Notes: generated by a model from the sequence alone, not told the origin. Numbered from the stretch's first letter, positions 28,494 to 37,970 are shown. The stretch: DNA of 63,209 bases from Oryzomonas sagensis (GCF_008802355.1 NZ_VZRA01000005.1:1-63209); one strand, 5' to 3'. Numbers and translations are program-made.

Positions 28494-29026
28494 AGCTTCA
28501 TGTCCCTCCAGGAGGTGGGTTTCCGTGACGCCGGCTTGGCACTCCCGGTCATCTGTTTCAAGGCGGAGGAATTGATATGGCAGACCGCAACCGCCAAGGC
28601 ATCGGAGGCGTCGGCCTGGGCGATCTCGGGCAGGCCCAGGAGCGCTTTGAGCATCTTCTGCACCTGGCTTTTTTCTGCCCGGCCCTGCCCCACCACCGCC
28701 TGCTTGACCTGGAGCGCCGTATATTCGGCCACCGGCAGGCCGGCATGCACCGCCGCCACGATGGCCGCGCCCCGCGCCTGGCCCAACTTGAGGGCGCTCT
28801 GCGCGTTGGTCGCAAAGAAGATGTTTTCCACCGCCACCCCATCGGGCCGGTACTGGGCGATGACGGAGCAAAGGCCGTCGAAGATCCGTTTCAGGCGTCC
28901 GGGAAAATCAGCGGCGCTGTCGGTGAAGATAGCGCCGTTGTCAACGTGAACGAGACGATTTCCCTGTTGTTCCACGATACCGTAACCGGTGATGCGCGAA
29001 CCGGGATCGATGCCCAATACCCTCAT
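28490..29026 (-). CDS. ruvC: Holliday junction resolvase RuvC
   Basis: 178 residues with the RNase-H-like core and all acidic residues of the family: [13 protein letters not shown] (first Asp), [23 protein letters not shown] (Glu) and [13 protein letters not shown] (Asp-x-x-Asp). It cuts Holliday junctions together with RuvAB. It leads into ruvA with a four-base overlap. Confidence 0.96.
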   Translation of the reverse strand: MRVLGIDPGSRITGYGIVEQQGNRLVHVDNGAIFTDSAADFPGRLKRIFDGLCSVIAQYRPDGVAVENIFFATNAQSALKLGQARGAAIVAAVHAGLPVAEYTALQVKQAVVGQGRAEKSQVQKMLKALLGLPEIAQADASDALAVAVCHINSSALKQMTGSAKPASRKPTSWRDMKL

Positions 29027-29068
29027 GGCTGCACCGCCTGATACCGATACCGATGCCCAATCGTGGTA

Positions 29069-29251
29069 TCAGGCATTCAGCAGTCCGGCGATCCACACGG
29101 CGTAGAAGACGGCCAGGACGCCCCCCCACACCATGGCGGGCCGTTTTTCGAAGCGTCCCCGTTCGGGAAACGATGTAAAAAGAAAGGTCAAAGACGCCGT
29201 CAGCCAGCCGGCAAACCCGACTATGGTAACAATACCCCACGCTTCACCCAT
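29069..29251 (-). CDS. Small two-helix membrane protein
   Basis: A 60-residue protein with two hydrophobic segments (IVTIVGFAGWLTASLTFLFTS and AMVWGGVLAVFYAVWIAGLL) separated by a charged loop. It lies between the glycosyltransferase and ruvC on the same strand. AAAGGATAGTGACATA precedes the ATG. Function unknown. Confidence 0.6.
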   Translation of the reverse strand: MGEAWGIVTIVGFAGWLTASLTFLFTSFPERGRFEKRPAMVWGGVLAVFYAVWIAGLLNA

Positions 29252-29258
29252 TATGTCA

Positions 29259-29984
29259 CTATCCTTTCCCGACCAAACGCCGGAAGAGCGTCCCCAAACG
29301 AAGCTTCCAGACCATGGTGACCGCCTCCCGGACGATCTTGCCGGACATCTTTGAGGTGCCGGCATGCCGGTCGATGAAGATGATCGGCACTTCGACGATC
29401 CTGAAGCCTTTTTCCATGCAGCGGTAGTTCATCTCTATCTGAAACGAGTAGCCGTCCGATTTGACGCTATCCAGATCAAATGCCTCGATCACGGAGCGGC
29501 GAAAACATTTGAACCCGCTCGTGCAGTCCTTGACCCGAAGGCCGGTCACAAAACGGGTATAGACACTGGCGAAGAAACTGAGCATCAGACGGCGAATGGG
29601 CCAGTTGACGACGCTGACGCCGTTGAGATAGCGTGACCCGACGACCAGATCGGCGTTCCGGATGGCTTCGAGGAAGAGCGGCAGCACCGTTGGGGAATGG
29701 GAAAAATCGGCATCCATCTCGATCAGGTAATCTGCCCCCATGGCAAGGGCCGCCTTGAAGCCGGTCCGGTAGGCAGACCCCAGGCCAAGTTTGCCGGAAC
29801 GGTGGATCACGCTGATCCGCCCGTTTCCGGCGGCCAGCTCGTCGGCAAGCGTTCCGGTGCCGTCGGGCGAGTTGTCATCCACAAACAATATCTGCAGATC
29901 GGGGTGCTGGGCGAGGACCTCTCCGGCAAGCCGGACGATATTGTCCCGCTCGTTGTAGGTGGGAATGACGACGATAGCTTTCAA
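29259..29984 (-). CDS. Polyprenol-phosphate glycosyltransferase (GT2)
   Basis: A 241-residue GT-A enzyme: AIVVIPTYNERDNI, LFVDDNSPDGTG and IEMDADFSHSP (DxD) match dolichyl-phosphate mannosyltransferase-like proteins without C-terminal helices. It would load a sugar onto polyprenyl phosphate at the cytoplasmic face. The likely start is TTG at 29984, preceded by CTGGAG; an upstream ATG would add unrelated residues. Confidence 0.8.
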   Translation of the reverse strand: MKAIVVIPTYNERDNIVRLAGEVLAQHPDLQILFVDDNSPDGTGTLADELAAGNGRISVIHRSGKLGLGSAYRTGFKAALAMGADYLIEMDADFSHSPTVLPLFLEAIRNADLVVGSRYLNGVSVVNWPIRRLMLSFFASVYTRFVTGLRVKDCTSGFKCFRRSVIEAFDLDSVKSDGYSFQIEMNYRCMEKGFRIVEVPIIFIDRHAGTSKMSGKIVREAVTMVWKLRLGTLFRRLVGKG

Positions 29985-30122
29985 GTTCCGAGTTCTCCAG
30001 GTCGCGTGGGATGGGTATCGCCAGCATCTTTCACAGCTGACGAATGTACGGCATGACCTGCGCAAAAGTCAAGGCGGATAACCCCGGCCATCTGCCGCAA
30101 AGCTCCAGGCGCGGGGGCATGA

Positions 30123-30376
30123 TCAGAGAGGCAACCAAGCAATGACAAAATGCCCCCCGCTTACCTGCCTTTTTCTGGGTTTTCGCGGCAAAAACAGGTC
30201 ACGCGAATATGCCAGCAAGTTCCGTACCGCACCGAGGCAAGCGTTCCCTGCTGGCCTGTTATCGAGGACTTGGAACTCTTCGCGCCTGACGACCGTGGTC
30301 TTGCATACCGGGCAGTCCGTGTTTTCGCGGCCTCCGGCCAGATTTCCCACAGAGAGAAACCGCAGACCGGCCCGGC
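30123..30376 (-). pseudogene. C-terminal remnant of an AmmeMemoRadiSam-type radical SAM enzyme
   Basis: The frame contains GLRFLSVGNLAGGRENTDCPVCKTTVV and FQVLDNRPAGNACLGAV, like the C-terminal end (GNxxGxxxENTxCPxCG...) of AmmeMemoRadiSam radical SAM proteins. The second Cys of the last CxxC is missing and the N-terminal 300 residues are absent. It probably is a decayed fragment. A short true protein cannot be ruled out. Confidence 0.5.
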
Positions 30377-30397
30377 GGCCGACAGCGCCCGAACCGT

Positions 30398-31645
30398 TCA
30401 GGGAGAGCGGCGGGCGGAAGCGGTAATCAGCCGGACCTGGCGTTCATGGAACCAATAGTAGTAGGCCCAGTTCATCAGCACCAGCAAACGATTGCGGAAT
30501 CCGATCAGGTAGTAGAGATGCAGCAGCAGCCAGACCAGCCACGCCGGATAGCCCGAAAAACTCACGCCGTGGGTCGTGGCCACCGCGGCGTTTCTGCCGA
30601 TGGTGGCCATGGTCCCCTTGTCCCGATAGCGGAATGGGGGCAATTTCGCCCCCTGCTCCCTGGCACGGATGGCGCGGGCGACGTACTGCCCCTGCTGGCT
30701 GGCCACCGGCGCCAACATGGGAAGGGGGGCGCCGTCCTGTTCCCGGCAGGCCATGTCGCCGATGGTAAAAACCTCCGGGTGCCCTTCAATGCTCAGGTCG
30801 GGGGCCACGACGATCCTGCCCGCCCCAGCCTGGGCCAGACCGAGTTTTCCCGCCAGTTCGACGGCCGCCACGCCTGCCGACCAGAACAGGGTATGGGTCG
30901 GGATGACCTCCCCACCGTTGAGATAAACATGCTCCCCATCCGCGCCGCTCACCCGGGTCTCCAGCATGACCTCGACCCCCATGGAGCGCAGCCTCTCCAG
31001 GGCATATCCCTGCAATCGCCGGGGCATGACAGACAAGAGGGACGATGACGCTTCCATCAGGATAATACGGGTTTCCTCCGGCCGCACCTCGGGATAGTCC
31101 CGGGAGAGCACATGGACGGCCAGTTCGCGCAGGGCTCCGGCGAATTCAACGCCGGTCGGCCCGCCCCCAACGATGACAAAGGTCAAGAGCGCCTTCCGGC
31201 GCTCCCGGTCGGGCTCGCGGGAGGCGCGTTCAAAGGCCAGCAGCACATGGTTGCGCAGATTCTCGGCCTGATCGAGACGCTTGAGATCGAAGGCGTGCCG
31301 CTCGATATCGGCCTGGCCGAAAAAGTTGGTACGGCTGCCGGCCGCCAGAATCAGGTAGTCGTAGGGGATTTCCCCGTCTTCGAGCATGAGCCTTTTGCCG
31401 TTGAAATCGACGCCGGTAACCTCCCCGAGCCTGAAATGCGCGCCCCGCCAGCGCCGGGCCAAAGCCCGGATCGGGTAGGCAATCGACTCCTGTTCCAACC
31501 CGGCCGTGGCCACCTGGTACAGCAATGGCTGAAAAAGATGGTAGTTGTGGCGATCGACCATCACGACCTCCAGCCCGCTTCCCGCAAGGCTTTTAGCCGC
31601 GCTCAAACCGCCGAACCCCATTCCTGCTATCACTACTCGCTTCAT
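30398..31645 (-). CDS. ndh: Type II NADH dehydrogenase (NDH-2)
   Basis: About 415 residues. Two Rossmann nucleotide motifs are present (VVIAGMGFGGLSAAKSLAGSG for FAD and TFVIVGGGPTGVEFAGALRE for NAD), then FTIGDMACREQDG, and a C-terminal membrane-associated stretch with hydrophobic helices (YPAWLVWLLLHLYYLIGF). It oxidises NADH to the quinone pool without pumping protons. The start at 31645 (MKRVVIAG) follows a GGGGGAGCACT site. Confidence 0.9.
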   Translation of the reverse strand: MKRVVIAGMGFGGLSAAKSLAGSGLEVVMVDRHNYHLFQPLLYQVATAGLEQESIAYPIRALARRWRGAHFRLGEVTGVDFNGKRLMLEDGEIPYDYLILAAGSRTNFFGQADIERHAFDLKRLDQAENLRNHVLLAFERASREPDRERRKALLTFVIVGGGPTGVEFAGALRELAVHVLSRDYPEVRPEETRIILMEASSSLLSVMPRRLQGYALERLRSMGVEVMLETRVSGADGEHVYLNGGEVIPTHTLFWSAGVAAVELAGKLGLAQAGAGRIVVAPDLSIEGHPEVFTIGDMACREQDGAPLPMLAPVASQQGQYVARAIRAREQGAKLPPFRYRDKGTMATIGRNAAVATTHGVSFSGYPAWLVWLLLHLYYLIGFRNRLLVLMNWAYYYWFHERQVRLITASARRSP

Positions 31646-31819
31646 AGTGCTCCCGCCCCCGCTTAAGTAGACTCTGTATCGGGCTCTTTCCAAAGAGCGG
31701 CCATAGTTTTATTGCAGACATGTCCAAAATTTGTCATCATTATATTTATTCTTTATGATCTCAAAAACTTATAAGGCAAAGAATTCAGGTCGCAGTTCGG
31801 TGCCGTCGGAGGACTACAC

Positions 31820-32140
31820 ATGACAGTTGACAAACTCGCGGTGCTTGAGCGGCTAAATAACGATCAGGAACTGTTTGCCGAAATCTGCACCATCTTCAAG
31901 CAAGATGGGCCGAAACTCCTACGCAAGCTGCGGGATGCCGTTGATGCCGGCCAGCTAATTGTGGCAATCCGTCACGCCCACTCCCTCAAATCCTCATCGG
32001 CCACCATCGGGGCATATGAGCTCAGCGAACTCGCCCGCCAGGCGGAGTTGGCGGGAAACCAGGGCGACGTCAGTATTATCAGCGCTCTTCTCCCCGTGAT
32101 CGATGCCAAGCTGCATGAGGTGATTGCCGAACTGTCCTGA
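31820..32140 (+). CDS. Histidine phosphotransfer (HPt) domain protein
   Basis: 106 residues forming one HPt domain: IRHAHSLKSSSATIGAYELSELARQAEL carries the phosphorylatable His (HxxK). It would relay phosphate between a hybrid kinase and a response regulator. No partner kinase is adjacent. GGAGGACTACAC precedes the ATG. Confidence 0.88.
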   Translation: MTVDKLAVLERLNNDQELFAEICTIFKQDGPKLLRKLRDAVDAGQLIVAIRHAHSLKSSSATIGAYELSELARQAELAGNQGDVSIISALLPVIDAKLHEVIAELS

Positions 32141-32257
32141 CCTGCCGCCGAAACCGGCCCCCACACCCCACCCTTACTATTTTTGTAACACGTGCTGTTT
32201 TTTTTGCAAAGAGTTGGTATGCTGTGCTTCATCTCTCTATGATCATGGAGTGCCCCC

Positions 32258-32749
32258 ATGGGCCGTACCTATATCGTCCCGCCTGTTTTGGCACCATCGC
32301 CCGCCAGGGACCGGGCGGTCTACGCCGTCAGTCTTATTATGCTGCTGCTCATAGGTTGGCTTGACTATGCCACCGGCTACGAGTTCGGTTTTTTCATCTT
32401 TTACTTCATCCCGGTTTCGGTTTCGGCCTGGTTGGGCGGCAAACGTCCCGGCCTCTTCATGGCAGGCGCCTCGGCTATATGCTGGTATTTCTCGGACAAG
32501 TATACCAACCATCCTTACTCCCGCGCCTACTTCATCTACTGGGAGATGTTCATGCGCCTGATCTCATTTCTTACCACGGCGCTCACCATCGCCAAGATCA
32601 GACAGATGCTGCTCAACGAAATGCAGCTCAATCAGAGATTGGAAGAAGCGCTCCACGAACTGGGCAAACTGAGGGAAAGCGTCCAGGGAAATGAGCCCTC
32701 TCCCCCGGCGGGGCACGGAGGAACGCCCGAAGGCATTAAAGGGGATTGA
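32258..32749 (+). CDS. Integral membrane protein with C-terminal coiled coil
   Basis: 163 residues with three or four hydrophobic helices in the first 115 residues (AVSLIMLLLIGWLDYATGYEFGFFIFYFIPVSVSAW) followed by a helical, probably coiled-coil, stretch and a disordered tail. This looks like the sensor half of a signalling protein lacking an output domain. It faces the diguanylate cyclase gene on the opposite strand. Function unknown. Confidence 0.65.
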   Translation: MGRTYIVPPVLAPSPARDRAVYAVSLIMLLLIGWLDYATGYEFGFFIFYFIPVSVSAWLGGKRPGLFMAGASAICWYFSDKYTNHPYSRAYFIYWEMFMRLISFLTTALTIAKIRQMLLNEMQLNQRLEEALHELGKLRESVQGNEPSPPAGHGGTPEGIKGD

Positions 32750-32761
32750 CAGGGGTTACGG

Positions 32762-33463
32762 TTACGGCTCGGCAATATAACGGTTTTTCCCGCTTTTCTT
32801 GGCCTGGCGCAGGGCATGGTCGGCCCGACTGATGCACTCGAACAGCGCCTGACCGGGCTTGTACTCGCTGAGTCCTATGCTGATGGTGGTCCGGATGCCC
32901 GGCTTGTTGGCCTTGAATTCCGTCATGGCAATCGACTCGTGGATTTTCTGGGCCACCGCCAGAGCCCCCTCAATCGTCGTCTCGGGAAGAAGGATAAGAA
33001 ACTCCTCGCCCCCCCAACGGGCACAGACATCCTCTTGGCGAACACAGCTCATGAAAACGCGCGATATTTCCACCAGAATATCGTCCCCGGCATTATAGCC
33101 GTAAGTGTCGTTGATCTTCGTGAAGTTGTCGATGTCGGCCAGAATGATGGAAAAAATGCGATTGTGACGCTGGGCGCGGCTATATTCCTGTTCAACCTTT
33201 TCCTTGATGTGGCGGCGGTTCGCCAGACCGGTCATGGGGTCTACCCTGGTTGCCAGGTCCAGGGAGCGGTTAAGCTCCACAAGCTGGGTACCGAGAAGCT
33301 CATTCTCGTAGGCCAAGCCCTCTGCGTGGTGGGCAAGCTTTTTATAGCTCTCCAGCAGCAGCTTGAACTTGGGGTACAGGGGGTTGCCCTCGGCGATAAT
33401 ATTCTCGAACTGACCGATGTCGTCAGGCACTGCCGCTCCGGATATCTTTCTGTCCAAGGCCAT
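32762..33463 (-). CDS. Diguanylate cyclase (GGEEF)
   Basis: About 233 residues: an N-terminal helical region (residues 1-75) and a complete GGDEF domain: DPMTGLANRRHIKE, ILADIDNFTKIND, and the active-site ARWGGEEFLI. An RQED allosteric I-site lies just before it. It makes cyclic di-GMP in the cytoplasm. ATG 33463 has GGAGGGCGGACC upstream. Confidence 0.9.
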   Translation of the reverse strand: MALDRKISGAAVPDDIGQFENIIAEGNPLYPKFKLLLESYKKLAHHAEGLAYENELLGTQLVELNRSLDLATRVDPMTGLANRRHIKEKVEQEYSRAQRHNRIFSIILADIDNFTKINDTYGYNAGDDILVEISRVFMSCVRQEDVCARWGGEEFLILLPETTIEGALAVAQKIHESIAMTEFKANKPGIRTTISIGLSEYKPGQALFECISRADHALRQAKKSGKNRYIAEP

Positions 33464-33524
33464 GGTCCGCCCTCCACATGGTGCCGCGAAGATCACCGCC
33501 GGGGAAATTGCCGGCATATGGCTG

Positions 33525-33539
33525 TAATGTGTTACATTA
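33525..33539. promoter_or_regulatory. Possible operator palindrome
   Basis: TAATG-N5-CATTA (TAATGTGTTACATTA) lies in the divergent region between the diguanylate cyclase and the heme-protein gene. It could bind a dimeric regulator of either gene. Confidence 0.35.
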
Positions 33540-33739
33540 TCCGATTATATCTGTTTTGTCACGCTTCATCGCAGGTAGCCCCAATCATCCGGCCGGCATG
33601 CCGGAAGCCTTGCGTCGGGCGATGAAATAACGTAAGAATTGACCTTCACGGGAAACTCGTAATGAGCGGCAGACAGAGTGGGCGATTCAGACGGTCTGCG
33701 TTCCGCCCTGTGGAGTGGTATCAGACAATGGAGGGCCGC

Positions 33740-34690
33740 ATGAAAATTGCATTATATACATTAACAATCGTCTTGATCGTATTTTCAAATATTTCAGCCA
33801 ACGCCCTGGAAGAGTATGCGCAGCAGACCGGCAAGGAATGCGGTTACTGCCACCTGAGCCAGACCGGCGGCGGTGAACTGACCGCGGCAGGCAAGCGGTT
33901 TGAGCTGCACCACTCCTTGGCCGACGTCACGCCGAAGGCCGCCGAAGCGCCCCCCCGGGAGCGCAGCACCGGTGATGCCCTCTCCCGCGTCGTCCGGCTG
34001 GTGAGCGGTTATCTCCATCTGCTGGTGGGCATATTCTGGTTCGGCACGATCCTCTATGTGCATCTGGTGCTCAAACCGGCCTACGCCTCGCAGGGGTTGC
34101 CCCGGGGCGAGGTGCGGGTCGGGCTGGCCTCCATGGCTGCCATGGCCCTGACCGGCGCCATCCTGGCCCACTACCGGATCACCTCCGCCGAGATGCTCTT
34201 TCACACCCGTTTCGGTATCCTGTTGATGATCAAGATCGGCCTGTTCGCCATTATGGTGATCTCCGCCCTGGTGGTGGTATTCGTGATCGGCCCCCGCTTG
34301 CGGGCACGGAGGGAAGAAGCGGCCATCCCGGCCCCATCGGGCACATCCGTTTTCACGCCGGAAGAATTGGCCTTTTACGACGGGTCCCTTGGGCGACCGG
34401 CCTACTTCGCCCACAACGGCACCGTGTACGACGCCAGCGCCAGCGTCCTCTGGAAAGGGGGCAAACACGCCGGGCGCCACCCTGCCGGCCAGGACCTGAC
34501 CATGTTTCTCGGTCAAGCTCCCCACGGCGAGGACCGGCTACTGGCCTTGCCCCGCGTCGGGACCATCGCCCAAACCCCGGGCACGCCGACGCGGCCGCTC
34601 CATGAGCGGGTATTCTTCTTCATGGCATACATGAACCTGGTCATGGTGTTTGCAATCACCCTGATCGTTGCCCTTTGGCGCTGGTGGTGA
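33740..34690 (+). CDS. Membrane heme protein: CXXCH + CopD-like helices + cytochrome b5-like domain
   Basis: About 316 residues in three parts. A signal peptide leads to one c-type heme site (ECGYCHLSQTGGGELTAAGKRFE). A middle part of four or so helices (VRLVSGYLHLLVGIFWFGTILYVHLVLKP ...) resembles CopD. The part after residue 215 (FTPEELAFYDGSLGRPAYFAHNGTVYDASAS ... HPAGQDLTMFLGQAPHG) is like a cytochrome b5/steroid-binding domain and is followed by a last helix. It is likely an electron-transfer protein of the inner membrane. ATG 33740 has GGAGGGCCGC upstream. Precise role unknown. Confidence 0.7.
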   Translation: MKIALYTLTIVLIVFSNISANALEEYAQQTGKECGYCHLSQTGGGELTAAGKRFELHHSLADVTPKAAEAPPRERSTGDALSRVVRLVSGYLHLLVGIFWFGTILYVHLVLKPAYASQGLPRGEVRVGLASMAAMALTGAILAHYRITSAEMLFHTRFGILLMIKIGLFAIMVISALVVVFVIGPRLRARREEAAIPAPSGTSVFTPEELAFYDGSLGRPAYFAHNGTVYDASASVLWKGGKHAGRHPAGQDLTMFLGQAPHGEDRLLALPRVGTIAQTPGTPTRPLHERVFFFMAYMNLVMVFAITLIVALWRWW

Positions 34691-34697
34691 GACGACC

Positions 34698-35027
34698 ATG
34701 ACGGAATCCGGCAACATGTTCAGCCAGATCCCCCCCGATCTGCCCGCGGAACTGTTCGAAACCCTGGCCCACAGGGGGACCGTACGCATCGAGCGCATCC
34801 TGTCCCACGGCCAAGCCACGCCGGAGGGGGAATGGTACGACCAGGACCGGGACGAATGGGTGCTGCTGCTGGCGGGTAGCGCCGGGCTCCTTTTCGACGG
34901 GGAACCGGAGTTGCGTCGCCTGACCGCGGGCGATTATCTCATGATCCCGGCCCGAAGGCGCCACCGTGTGGCCTGGACCGCTCCGAACGAAACGACGATC
35001 TGGCTGGCGGTGCATATTGGCGGATAA
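34698..35027 (+). CDS. Small cupin protein
   Basis: A 109-residue cupin: EWVLLLAGSAGLLFDGE and LTAGDYLMIPARRRHRV are the two beta-barrel motifs, with a metal-binding His partly kept. Function is unknown. It follows the heme protein by seven bases and overlaps the next gene, so the three may be one transcript. Confidence 0.78.
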   Translation: MTESGNMFSQIPPDLPAELFETLAHRGTVRIERILSHGQATPEGEWYDQDRDEWVLLLAGSAGLLFDGEPELRRLTAGDYLMIPARRRHRVAWTAPNETTIWLAVHIGG

Positions 35028-35640
35028 CGGCACCAGATACGCCGCCCCCATCGCGGCCCGTTCCCACTGGGTTTTCGACCTGGACGGCACCCTGACCGTG
35101 GCGGTGCATGATTTCGCCGCCATCCGGCAGGAGTTGTCCATACCCGATGGTTGCGACATCCTCGGCCACCTGGCCTCCCTGCCGGAGCACCGGGCGCATC
35201 CGCTGCATGTCCGTTTGCAGGAGATCGAACTGGAGCTGGCCCGCATCACGGAGGCCGCCCCGGGGGCGCAGGAGTTGCTGGACCGTCTCTACAGCGCCGG
35301 CGCTTCCCTGGGGGTGCTGACCCGCAATACCCGCGATAACGCCCTGCGCACCCTGGGGATGATCGGCCTCGGCGGGTATTTTGCCGCGGACGATGTGCTG
35401 GGGCGGGACGAAGCCCTCCCCAAACCGGACCCGGACGGCATTCACCGCCTGATGGCGCTCTGGGGCGCGGAGGCGGCAACCACCGTCATGGTGGGGGACT
35501 ATCTCTACGATCTGCAGGCCGGGCGTCTCGCCGGAGCGCTGACCGTGCATGTGGACACCACCCGTTGCTTCCGCTGGCCGGAACTGGCCGACATATGCGT
35601 CGGAACCCTGGAAGAGTTGGCTCTGCGGCTCGACCGGTAA
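35017..35640 (+). CDS. HAD-superfamily hydrolase
   Basis: About 207 residues. FDLDGTLTVAVHDF (motif I), LGVLTRNTRDN (motif II), KPDPDG (motif III Lys) and VGDYLYDLQAG (motif IV) are all present, like phosphoglycolate phosphatase relatives. Start is uncertain: TTG 35017 overlaps the cupin by 11 bases and gives a family-like N-terminus; ATG 34966 would be longer. Substrate unknown. Confidence 0.75.
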   Translation: MADNGTRYAAPIAARSHWVFDLDGTLTVAVHDFAAIRQELSIPDGCDILGHLASLPEHRAHPLHVRLQEIELELARITEAAPGAQELLDRLYSAGASLGVLTRNTRDNALRTLGMIGLGGYFAADDVLGRDEALPKPDPDGIHRLMALWGAEAATTVMVGDYLYDLQAGRLAGALTVHVDTTRCFRWPELADICVGTLEELALRLDR

Positions 35641-35691
35641 GGCTCCGCCGCCACACTATTTCAATTTTGCTTTGGGAGGATTTTTCAGATA

Positions 35692-36558
35692 ATGCGCCGG
35701 ACTCTCTCCAAAAAAACGATCCTGCGGGAATCCCTGAATACGGTCCTGATTGTGTTGGGTATCTTTTCTGCCGGCCTGGGGCTGAAAGGTTTTCTGCTCT
35801 CCAGCCACTTCATCGATGGCGGCGTGACCGGCATCTCGATGCTGCTCTCCCACGTATTGGGCATCCCCCTGGCGCTCCTGATCCTGCTCATCAACCTTCC
35901 CTTTATTGCCCTCGCCTACCGCCAGATAGGCCTCATGTTCGCCATCAAGAGCACCCTGACCATCGCCGGCCTCTCCCTCTGTCTGACCTTCGTCCACTAC
36001 CCGGACGTCACACCGGACAAGCTCCTGACAGCGGTTTTCGGGGGATTTTTCATCGGTGCCGGGATCGGGCTGGCCATCCGGGGCGGAGCGGTCCTGGACG
36101 GCACCGACATCGTGGCGCTCTTGATCAGCAAAAACAGTAATCTGCTGAAGGTCGGCGATGTCATCCTGCTCATGAATCTCTTGATCTTCGCCGCCGCGGC
36201 CTTCTTCCTCGGCATCGAATCGGCTCTGTACTCGATCCTCACCTACCTGGCGGCGTCAAAGACGGTTGACTTCCTGATCCACGGCATCGAGGAATACACG
36301 GCGGTGATCATCGTCTCGGAGAAGAGCGACGAGATCCGGGAGTCGATCGTGCGGGTCCTGAACCGGGGCGTAACCGTGTATAAAGGCCGGGGAGGAAAAA
36401 CCGGCAAGGATATGCACATCCTCTACTGCGTCGTCACCCGCCTGGAGATCGGCAATGTCAAGAATGCCGCGACGGAAATCGATGAATCGTCCTTCATCCT
36501 GGTCCACCCGCTGGCGGATGTTGTCGGCGGCATCATCAAAAAACCGGCCTTGCATTAG
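35692..36558 (+). CDS. YitT-family membrane protein
   Basis: 288 residues: five or six membrane helices, then a C-terminal DUF2179 domain (AVIIVSEKSDEIRESIVRVLNRGVTVYKGRG). The family signature GGVTGISMLLSHVLGIPL is present. Family function is uncertain; some members are linked to amino-acid or nucleotide transport. TTGGGAGGATTTTTCAGATA precedes the ATG. Confidence 0.85.
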   Translation: MRRTLSKKTILRESLNTVLIVLGIFSAGLGLKGFLLSSHFIDGGVTGISMLLSHVLGIPLALLILLINLPFIALAYRQIGLMFAIKSTLTIAGLSLCLTFVHYPDVTPDKLLTAVFGGFFIGAGIGLAIRGGAVLDGTDIVALLISKNSNLLKVGDVILLMNLLIFAAAAFFLGIESALYSILTYLAASKTVDFLIHGIEEYTAVIIVSEKSDEIRESIVRVLNRGVTVYKGRGGKTGKDMHILYCVVTRLEIGNVKNAATEIDESSFILVHPLADVVGGIIKKPALH

Positions 36559-36606
36559 GCGCAATAACTGAATGGCGGCCGCAACCGCGCACCTCAAGAA
36601 CACTGA

Positions 36607-37044
36607 ATGAAAGCGAATCCTGTGAAACCTCATATCCACGTAGCCTGCGCCATTATCGAACATGATGGGAGGACCCTGGCCGCCCAACGCAGCGAAACCA
36701 TGAAGATGCCCCTCAAATGGGAATTCCCCGGCGGGAAACTGGAGTCGGGCGAAACGCCCGAGGCCTGCCTTGTCCGGGAGGTGCGGGAGGAGTTGGCCAT
36801 CGGCATCAACGTCGGCCGGGCGCTCCCGGTCGCCACCCATGCCTATGAAGCCTTCACGGTCACGCTCTATCCCTTTGTCTGCACCCCCGGAGACGGCACC
36901 TTGACCCTGATCGAACACCGAGCCGTGGCCTGGCTGAAACCGGAGCAGATGCTCGTCCTGGATTGGGCCGAGGCCGATCTGCCGATCATCGCCGGCTATC
37001 TGGCAACCCGGTCCCTCGGGGCTGGAGAGGGGGCGCATCCGTGA
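36607..37044 (+). CDS. MutT/NUDIX (deoxy)nucleoside triphosphate pyrophosphohydrolase
   Basis: 145 residues with the complete NUDIX box (GGKLESGETPEACLVREVREEL) preceded by LKWEFP. It resembles MutT-type 8-oxo-dGTP pyrophosphohydrolases that clean the nucleotide pool. It ends in a GTGA overlap with the next gene. Confidence 0.88.
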   Translation: MKANPVKPHIHVACAIIEHDGRTLAAQRSETMKMPLKWEFPGGKLESGETPEACLVREVREELAIGINVGRALPVATHAYEAFTVTLYPFVCTPGDGTLTLIEHRAVAWLKPEQMLVLDWAEADLPIIAGYLATRSLGAGEGAHP

Positions 37045-37970
37045 CCTCCCCGCCCAAGCCCGCCATGGGACAGGTCTATTTCATCCTGATCCTGACCACC
37101 TTCTTCTGGGGGGGCAGCTTCCTCTTCACCAAGATCGGCCTGAGAGAGATCCCGCCCCAGCTCTTCGTCCTGATGCGTTTCAGCCTGGCAGCCATGATCA
37201 TGCTGTTCGTCTCCGGCCGGCGGCTCAAAAATTTCAACCGGCAGATCCTGTGGCGCGGCGCCGCGGTCGGTGTCACCCTGGGGCTGACCAACATCAGCTT
37301 TGTCTTCGGCGTCCAGGGGACCAGCATCTCCCGGGCCGGAATCCTCAACAACCTGTTTGTTCTATTCATTCCGTTCATAGTAAAGATCGCCTGGGGCGAG
37401 AGAATCGGCCGTATCAACCTGGCCGGCATCATCCTGGCTTCAGGCGGCATCTGGCTCTTGGCCACCGGCGGCAGCGAGGGGTTCAACCGGGGCGACCTGC
37501 TCTCCACCTTCTGCGCCCTCATGATCGCCTGCCAGGTCGTGGCCGTTTCCAAACTGCTGAGGGACGACGATGTTTACCTGGTCTCGCTGGTGCAGTTTGC
37601 CACGGCATCCCTGATGGCGGGATGCATCACCCTGCTGCTCCCGTTGCCGCATGTGACGCTGCACCGCTCCGCCCTCCTGTCGGTGGCCTACTGCGCCCTG
37701 TTCCCCACCGTATTCTGTTTCACCCTCCAGAACGCCTACCAGCGTTACGTCACCGCAACCCGGGCCGGGCTCATCTACACCCTCGACCCGGTCTGGAGCC
37801 TGGTCGCCGGCTTCTTTGTCCTGGGTGAACGCCTCTCCGCCCGCGAATGGCTCGGCTGTGGGATCATCTTCATCGCTGTTGTCATTCCCCTGGGGGTACG
37901 CTACTTTATGGAGCGGAGGTTGGTGAAAAGGTATGTGGAGGCAGAGGGCGGGGTCCCCGGAGTGACATGA
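37041..37970 (+). CDS. EamA/DMT-family transporter
   Basis: 309 residues with ten membrane helices in two EamA repeats (YFILILTTFFWGGSFLFTKIGL and, in the second half, TRAGLIYTLDPVWSLVAGFFVLGERL). It belongs to drug/metabolite transporters; substrate unknown. Start is GTG 37041, overlapping the NUDIX stop. Confidence 0.88.
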   Translation: MTSPPKPAMGQVYFILILTTFFWGGSFLFTKIGLREIPPQLFVLMRFSLAAMIMLFVSGRRLKNFNRQILWRGAAVGVTLGLTNISFVFGVQGTSISRAGILNNLFVLFIPFIVKIAWGERIGRINLAGIILASGGIWLLATGGSEGFNRGDLLSTFCALMIACQVVAVSKLLRDDDVYLVSLVQFATASLMAGCITLLLPLPHVTLHRSALLSVAYCALFPTVFCFTLQNAYQRYVTATRAGLIYTLDPVWSLVAGFFVLGERLSAREWLGCGIIFIAVVIPLGVRYFMERRLVKRYVEAEGGVPGVT

